Program-made: the position numbers and the translations under genes | The notes under the pieces: model-generated | Told to the model about the DNA's origin: nothing | Seen by the model: only the letters and a program-made list of their open reading frames with translations | Database searches by the model: none | Shown: positions 5,163-7,784 of the stretch, one piece after another | How the letters are laid out: each line of letters starts with the position of its first letter | Position numbering within the stretch: the stretch's first letter is position 1 | Source: JBDRNE01 sp043812935 | Lineage (GTDB): Bacteria; Omnitrophota; Gorgyraeia; Tantalellales; Tantalellaceae | NCBI GenBank assembly: GCA_043812935.1 | Contig: JBDRLO010000033.1 | Span: forward strand, 1 to 7,784 | DNA length: 7,784 bases | Direction: 5' to 3'

Positions 5163-6141
5163 GAAACAGTTCTATAGCCCATTAACCAATGGGGTTACTC
5201 AAGGAATTTTAGATCGTTTTATGGGATGCAGAAAGTCCTGCAAAATATTTCTGGAAGGTTGGAGTACTAAGGGCGTTAAGCACGGGCTTACTTTCGGAAC
5301 AATTTCACACGGTTGTTTGGAGCTTGCTTATAAGGACATTATTTCAGGAAAGCTGAAAGGAATTCCATCTTCACAAAACATTGCCGAATACGTCACCACA
5401 ATTACTGAGCAGTGGCACAGAGAAAACCCGCGCGTGGATAAGTACGGATTAGAAGTACTGGAATACTGTGCAATATTAGCTGAAGCAGTTCTGCCGAATT
5501 ATTTCAAGTTCTGGGAAGAAGACCTAGAAAAGTTAAACTGGATAAACCTTGAAGACCAGTTCAATATTCCGTATACCCTAAAATCAGGAAAATATGCAGG
5601 TGTAACTATTCCGATCAGTGGCAAGAAGGACGGACAGTTTACTTATTCGTCTTCAGAAAAAATATGGCTTTTTGAAACTAAGAATTTATCGCGCATTGAA
5701 GAAGGAACATTAGCGGAAACTTTACCCTTAAATTTGCAGGTTAATTTGTACCTATGGGCTTTGCGCCAAGAATATAAAAAGCTTCCCGCGGGGATACTAT
5801 ATAATATTATCCGTCGTCCAGGGCTTCGTCAGAAGGTAAGCGAATCTTTACAACAATTCGCAGTAAGGTGTGCGGAAGATATTTCCAAGCGTCCAGAATT
5901 TTATTTTATACGGCTTGAAATTAAAATGTTAATGTCGGATATGGACTCTTGGGAAAAAGAATTTAACAACTTGCTTTCAGATTTTTATGCTTGGTGGAAG
6001 GGCGATTTGGGTACTTATGGGCATTCTTCTGAATGCAACGGTAAGTACGGAAGGTGTGAGTACTTGCCTATTTGCGCAGAAGAAGACTACTCTTCTGTCG
6101 GTAAAAGAAAAGTAGTTTATCGCGAACTAAACGATATGTAA
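5155..6141 (+). CDS. PD-(D/E)XK nuclease, Cas4/RecB-like, with candidate Fe-S cysteines
   Basis: This 328-residue protein carries the RecB/Cas4 nuclease set in order: GTISHGCLE with His52, SGKKDGQF with Asp159, FETKNL with Glu174 and Lys176 (the D-ExK metal site), and QVNLY (Gln195, Tyr199), the RecB QxxxY motif. Cys25 (or Cys29, in FMGCRKSCK) near the start and Cys294, Cys301 and Cys307 near the end (ECNGKYGRCEYLPIC) match the one-plus-three cysteine arrangement that holds a 4Fe-4S cluster in Cas4 and AddB. Known relatives are 5' or 3' DNA exonucleases, and in phages they make single-stranded ends for recombination. No Cas1, Cas2 or repeat array is present, so a CRISPR adaptation role is not supported here. 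The neighbouring coiled-coil protein and RuvC-like resolvase fit a recombination module. Start supported by AAGGAGG; TAA stop, then a 14-base gap. Confidence 0.9.
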   Translation: MPKKQFYSPLTNGVTQGILDRFMGCRKSCKIFLEGWSTKGVKHGLTFGTISHGCLELAYKDIISGKLKGIPSSQNIAEYVTTITEQWHRENPRVDKYGLEVLEYCAILAEAVLPNYFKFWEEDLEKLNWINLEDQFNIPYTLKSGKYAGVTIPISGKKDGQFTYSSSEKIWLFETKNLSRIEEGTLAETLPLNLQVNLYLWALRQEYKKLPAGILYNIIRRPGLRQKVSESLQQFAVRCAEDISKRPEFYFIRLEIKMLMSDMDSWEKEFNNLLSDFYAWWKGDLGTYGHSSECNGKYGRCEYLPICAEEDYSSVGKRKVVYRELNDM

Positions 6142-6142
6142 C

Positions 6143-6150
6143 GGAAGGAG
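6143..6150 (+). promoter_or_regulatory. Shine-Dalgarno for the first paralogue
   Basis: GGAAGGAG lies 5 bases before the ATG at 6156, within the short gap after the nuclease stop. Confidence 0.75.
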
Positions 6151-6155
6151 CTGTA

Positions 6156-6362
6156 ATGAATTGGAAAGTACTAATAACTAATGGCGTAGGAATTAAAAAA
6201 GACAAATGGATCTGGATAGCTAAAGGGTATGCCAAGAAAACAGATATAAAATCTACCAAGGAAATAGTTTATTATGGTTATTGGGATACCGCGCAAAAAG
6301 CTAAGAGGGATTGGGAAAGTTACGCTAAGTTCAGCAAGTTTAAAACTTGGGAGTACGCATGA
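6156..6362 (+). CDS. Small tryptophan/lysine-rich phage protein, paralogue A
   Basis: A 68-residue soluble protein of unknown function. Its plan is a short N-terminal strand (NWKVLIT, 2-8), a central WIWIAKGYA segment, then YGYWDTAQKAKRDWESYAKF and a final KTWEY. The last 28 residues align without gaps with residues 43-70 of the next gene (YG-W-T---A--DWE--AK----K-WE), and the N-terminal WKV/WVI strands also correspond, so the two genes are tandem paralogues. The pattern of an aromatic strand followed by a charged helix suggests one compact alpha/beta domain. A good ribosome site precedes the ATG, and the stop overlaps the next start by ATGA. No catalytic motif is visible. Confidence 0.78.
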   Translation: MNWKVLITNGVGIKKDKWIWIAKGYAKKTDIKSTKEIVYYGYWDTAQKAKRDWESYAKFSKFKTWEYA

Positions 6363-6733
6363 AAAGTAAATGGGTAATTGACATAAGGTTCCGAATTGGA
6401 GTATTCCGCAAGAGCACTTATTCATGGCACGCTACAGAACTTGATAATCCTAATTTTGCAGTTAAGCTTAAAATTTTTAATCCTTACGGCAATTGGAAAA
6501 CAGAAAAAGAAGCTGAAAAGGATTGGGAAGAATTTGCTAAAAAGAATGATACTAAAGAATGGGAGTTTGTACGAGGTACGAACACAATCCTATACAAGAG
6601 GACAATCTTAATGAATAAACCTAAGCAGAAAATCATAAATTGGAAAAAGAAAACTGGCTGGTCCAAAGCTGAACAGGTTGGATACAATCAAGCTGTTTCA
6701 GACTATGACGCATGGATTCTTGAGCGGTTGTAG
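6359..6733 (+). CDS. Small phage protein, paralogue B with extra C-terminal module
   Basis: A 124-residue protein. I start it at the ATG overlapping the previous stop (ATGA) rather than the upstream in-frame TTG at 6347. Residues 1-71 repeat the domain of the preceding gene (WVIDI strand, SWHATEL, YGNWKTEKEAEKDWEEFAKK, KEWEF). Residues about 85-124 are an added basic, helical tail: KPKQKIINWKKKTGWSKAEQVGYNQAVSDYDAWILERL, split here as KPKQKIINWKKK (87-98) and SKAEQVGYNQAVSDYDAWI (102-120). The GYNQAVSDYDAW pattern resembles tails of other short phage proteins. An in-frame ATG at 6611 with AGAGGA about 8 bases upstream could start this 40-residue module alone. Stop TAG. Function unknown. Confidence 0.8.
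   Translation: MKSKWVIDIRFRIGVFRKSTYSWHATELDNPNFAVKLKIFNPYGNWKTEKEAEKDWEEFAKKNDTKEWEFVRGTNTILYKRTILMNKPKQKIINWKKKTGWSKAEQVGYNQAVSDYDAWILERL
6611..6733 (+). other. Possible internal translation start for a 40-residue module
   Basis: An in-frame ATG inside paralogue B follows AGAGGA at 6597-6602. It could yield a separate basic helical protein ending GYNQAVSDYDAWILERL. The long form is equally consistent, so this is only a candidate. Confidence 0.3.
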
Positions 6734-6777
6734 AAGATACAAAAAGAAGGCACGAAGAAAGAAGGCGAACAGAGAGT

Positions 6778-7062
6778 ATGAAGCGAATACTGGCGTTTTT
6801 AGGGTTGACGGTGGTTGGGATAGTCGGGGCTGTGGGACTTATTTGGCTTATTTATTGGATAGGTTGGTGGAGCCAATTCGCGCCTGATGGATTTATGCTA
6901 AAACAAATAGGCGAACCCGTTAAAAACTTCTTCCCATGTTTTGCAGTTGGCTGTGGGAATGTAGCTGTATTATCTGTGGTGGTATTAATTATTTGTGCAA
7001 TTCATTGTTTGGTATCTTTTATGTGGTTCAAGGCAGGCGAGATATGCGAGAGGCGGAAATGA
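6778..7062 (+). CDS. Small membrane protein with two transmembrane helices
   Basis: A 94-residue protein with two hydrophobic segments: residues 4-29 (starting ILAFLGLTVVGIVGAVG) and residues 60-84 (GNVAVLSVVVLIICAIHCLV). A 30-residue loop contains PDGFMLKQIGEPVKN and two of the cysteines (Cys54, Cys59). The N-terminus is MKR and the C-terminus ends ERRK, so both ends are probably cytoplasmic and the loop periplasmic by the positive-inside rule. The hairpin topology resembles holins, but there is no endolysin nearby and the location is in an early-type operon, so I do not call it a holin. Superinfection exclusion or membrane anchoring are other options. It follows a 44-base purine-rich gap (6734-6777) with only a weak AAGG ribosome site. 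Confidence 0.75.
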   Translation: MKRILAFLGLTVVGIVGAVGLIWLIYWIGWWSQFAPDGFMLKQIGEPVKNFFPCFAVGCGNVAVLSVVVLIICAIHCLVSFMWFKAGEICERRK

Positions 7063-7187
7063 TGAAAACCATAACAACCAAAATAACCCTGCCCAAAGAG
7101 CTTGAAGACCTGACCGCTAAAGAAATCGAACGGGTGTTGCGGAACTGGTATGGGCGGAAGTTTGTGGTGAAGGATGTGAAAGCATGA
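7059..7187 (+). CDS. 42-residue protein, possible ribbon-helix-helix-like fragment
   Basis: The frame opens upstream, but the part before 7059 merely overlaps the membrane gene. The ATG at 7059 overlaps the preceding stop by ATGA, as elsewhere in this operon; another ATG follows at once at 7062, and an upstream in-frame ATG at 7044 is a less likely start. The protein has a short strand (KTITTKITLP), a helix (KELEDLTAKEIERVLRNW) and a basic strand (GRKFVVKDVKA). A strand followed by a helix, with basic residues, recalls small DNA-binding folds, but the length is marginal and no family match is claimed. Its stop overlaps the next start by ATGA. Confidence 0.6.
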   Translation: MMKTITTKITLPKELEDLTAKEIERVLRNWYGRKFVVKDVKA

Positions 7188-7519
7188 AAAAGGTATTTTC
7201 TTTAGTATTCTATACAAAAGAAGAGCATGAACAAATGGTTGCCATGTCTAAACATCCAATTTTTAAAGAGTTTGTTTTTAAAAAACTAGATAGATTTTAT
7301 ACTAAAGTAAATTTTAAAGATTTTAATGCAGAATTAAAAGAAAAAATGCTTTTGGAAGATAAAAGGTACAAGGATTGTATCTTCTACAAACTTAAAGATG
7401 ATGTTGATACGAATTCTTTAGAATTTATCAAAGCTCATACTACTTACGACCCAACAGCAGAACCCGCGAACATATTGGAGATTAGCCAACAAGAACCCGA
7501 ACAAGGCGGTGAGCGATGA
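7184..7519 (+). CDS. Hypothetical AT-rich phage protein, 111 residues
   Basis: I do not recognise this protein. It is soluble and lysine/glutamate-rich, with an N-terminal strand (KKVFSLVFYT), a helical region HEQMVAMSKHPIFKEF, further helices to about residue 62, then YKDCIFYKLKDD and an acidic, proline-containing disordered tail ending SQQEPEQGGER. Base composition is visibly more AT-rich than the helicase and methyltransferase genes. Both ends form ATGA overlaps with neighbours, so it is clearly a translated member of the operon. No active-site motif is seen. Confidence 0.75.
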   Translation: MKKVFSLVFYTKEEHEQMVAMSKHPIFKEFVFKKLDRFYTKVNFKDFNAELKEKMLLEDKRYKDCIFYKLKDDVDTNSLEFIKAHTTYDPTAEPANILEISQQEPEQGGER

Positions 7520-7656
7520 TTAAACGACTAATATGTTTTCTGTGGGGGTGTAATGTTAGAGAGAGAGTCCCTACGGGCGAAGAAACTCCAACAGTTCGGT
7601 ATTTTGAATGGCATTGGTTTGATTTTTGCCCACGTTGCGGAAAGAGGTTGAAATGA
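7516..7656 (+). CDS. 46-residue zinc-ribbon protein
   Basis: A short frame starts in the ATGA overlap with the preceding stop and ends in an ATGA overlap with the next gene. The protein has Cys7 and Cys12 (ICFLWGC) at the start and a clear CPRCGKRL knuckle (Cys38, Cys41) at the end, separated by an aromatic strand YFEWHWFDF (29-37). This is the usual form of tiny phage zinc-ribbon proteins, which typically fold around one zinc ion and bind a nucleic acid or protein partner. The first pair has an unusual C-x4-C spacing. Function unknown. Confidence 0.68.
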   Translation: MIKRLICFLWGCNVRERVPTGEETPTVRYFEWHWFDFCPRCGKRLK

Positions 7657-7784
7657 GTTTTCTTAAAAAATATTATATTTCACCAGAAGAAAGAATATTT
7701 ATTTCCGGTTGTGGCGAGAAAGTTATTATTGAACAAGTTTATAGAAGTCCGTTACATCAATTTTTAATTTGCAAAACTCCAATG
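7653..7784 (+). CDS. Hypothetical protein, 3' partial
   Basis: The gene starts in an ATGA overlap with the preceding zinc-ribbon gene and runs off the right edge after 44 codons without a stop. The visible part begins MSFLKKYYISPEERIF, then a strand-rich SGCGEKVIIEQVY and HQFLICKTPM, with two cysteines (20 and 40). Nothing allows a functional call. The AAAGAGG at 7651 and before is a plausible ribosome site region, inside the preceding gene. Confidence 0.6.
   Translation, partial: MSFLKKYYISPEERIFISGCGEKVIIEQVYRSPLHQFLICKTPM

Noticed and set aside
5155..6141. Cas4 of a CRISPR adaptation module
   Set aside because: The motifs fit, but no Cas1, Cas2, other Cas gene or repeat-spacer array is present; stand-alone Cas4/RecB-like nucleases are common in phages.
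6347..6361. TTG start for paralogue B
   Set aside because: The ATG at 6359 forms the ATGA junction seen throughout the operon and gives an N-terminus that aligns with paralogue A.
6734..6777. Terminator or promoter in the largest gap
   Set aside because: The 44 bases are purine-rich with no stem-loop plus T-run and no convincing -35/-10 pair.
6936..7058. Longer upstream extension of the 42-residue protein
   Set aside because: This part lies in another frame of the membrane-protein gene, starts without a ribosome site, and its Cys/Trp-rich sequence looks non-coding.
6778..7062. Holin
   Set aside because: Two-helix topology alone is not specific, no endolysin is adjacent, and the surrounding genes are of the early DNA-processing type.
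1..7784. tRNA genes, CRISPR arrays, insertion sequences, attachment sites
   Set aside because: Nearly all sequence is coding on one strand; I saw no cloverleaf, regular repeat-spacer pattern, transposase or terminal inverted repeats.

Overview
The window is a densely packed, single-strand block of about 16 genes, all on the + strand, with no intergenic stretch longer than about 45 bases. Content and layout point to the early replication/recombination region of a double-stranded DNA bacteriophage or prophage. There is a phage-type SNF2 helicase, an HNH endonuclease, a RuvC-like resolvase, an orphan C5-cytosine methyltransferase, a coiled-coil phage protein, a Cas4/RecB-like nuclease with four candidate Fe-S cysteines, and a run of small unknown proteins. 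Strong Shine-Dalgarno sites (AGGAGG, AGGAGGTGA) and TGA used as a stop indicate a bacterial-type host with the standard code. The host cannot be named from this sequence.

Layout. Positions 3-515 hold a zinc ribbon read in frame into a ribose-5-phosphate isomerase B (RpiB)-like domain; the gene enters from the left edge. Positions 512-1831 are the helicase, 1828-2271 an AT-rich HNH endonuclease, 2268-2735 the RuvC-like resolvase and 2739-3686 the methyltransferase. Positions 3679-4431 encode the coiled-coil protein, 4431-4604 a 57-residue LITAF-like membrane zinc ribbon, 4635-5162 a protein with a duplicated four-cysteine motif, and 5155-6141 the nuclease. Positions 6156-6733 carry two adjacent paralogous small proteins. 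Positions 6778-7784 hold a two-helix membrane protein, a 42-residue protein, an unknown AT-rich protein, a 46-residue zinc-ribbon protein and a gene cut by the right edge.

Most neighbours share ATGA or TAATG junctions or 8-base overlaps, so the block is probably one translationally coupled operon. Helicase, resolvase, nuclease and coiled-coil protein would process and recombine phage DNA, and the methyltransferase probably protects it from host restriction. The most unusual points are the zinc ribbon-RpiB fusion with eroded catalytic residues, a methyltransferase in which an out-of-frame segment reads as another hallmark stretch of the same family (a probable fossil double frameshift), the LITAF-like mini-protein, and two separate small-domain duplications. 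I found no RNA genes, CRISPR arrays, insertion sequences, clear terminators or promoters.
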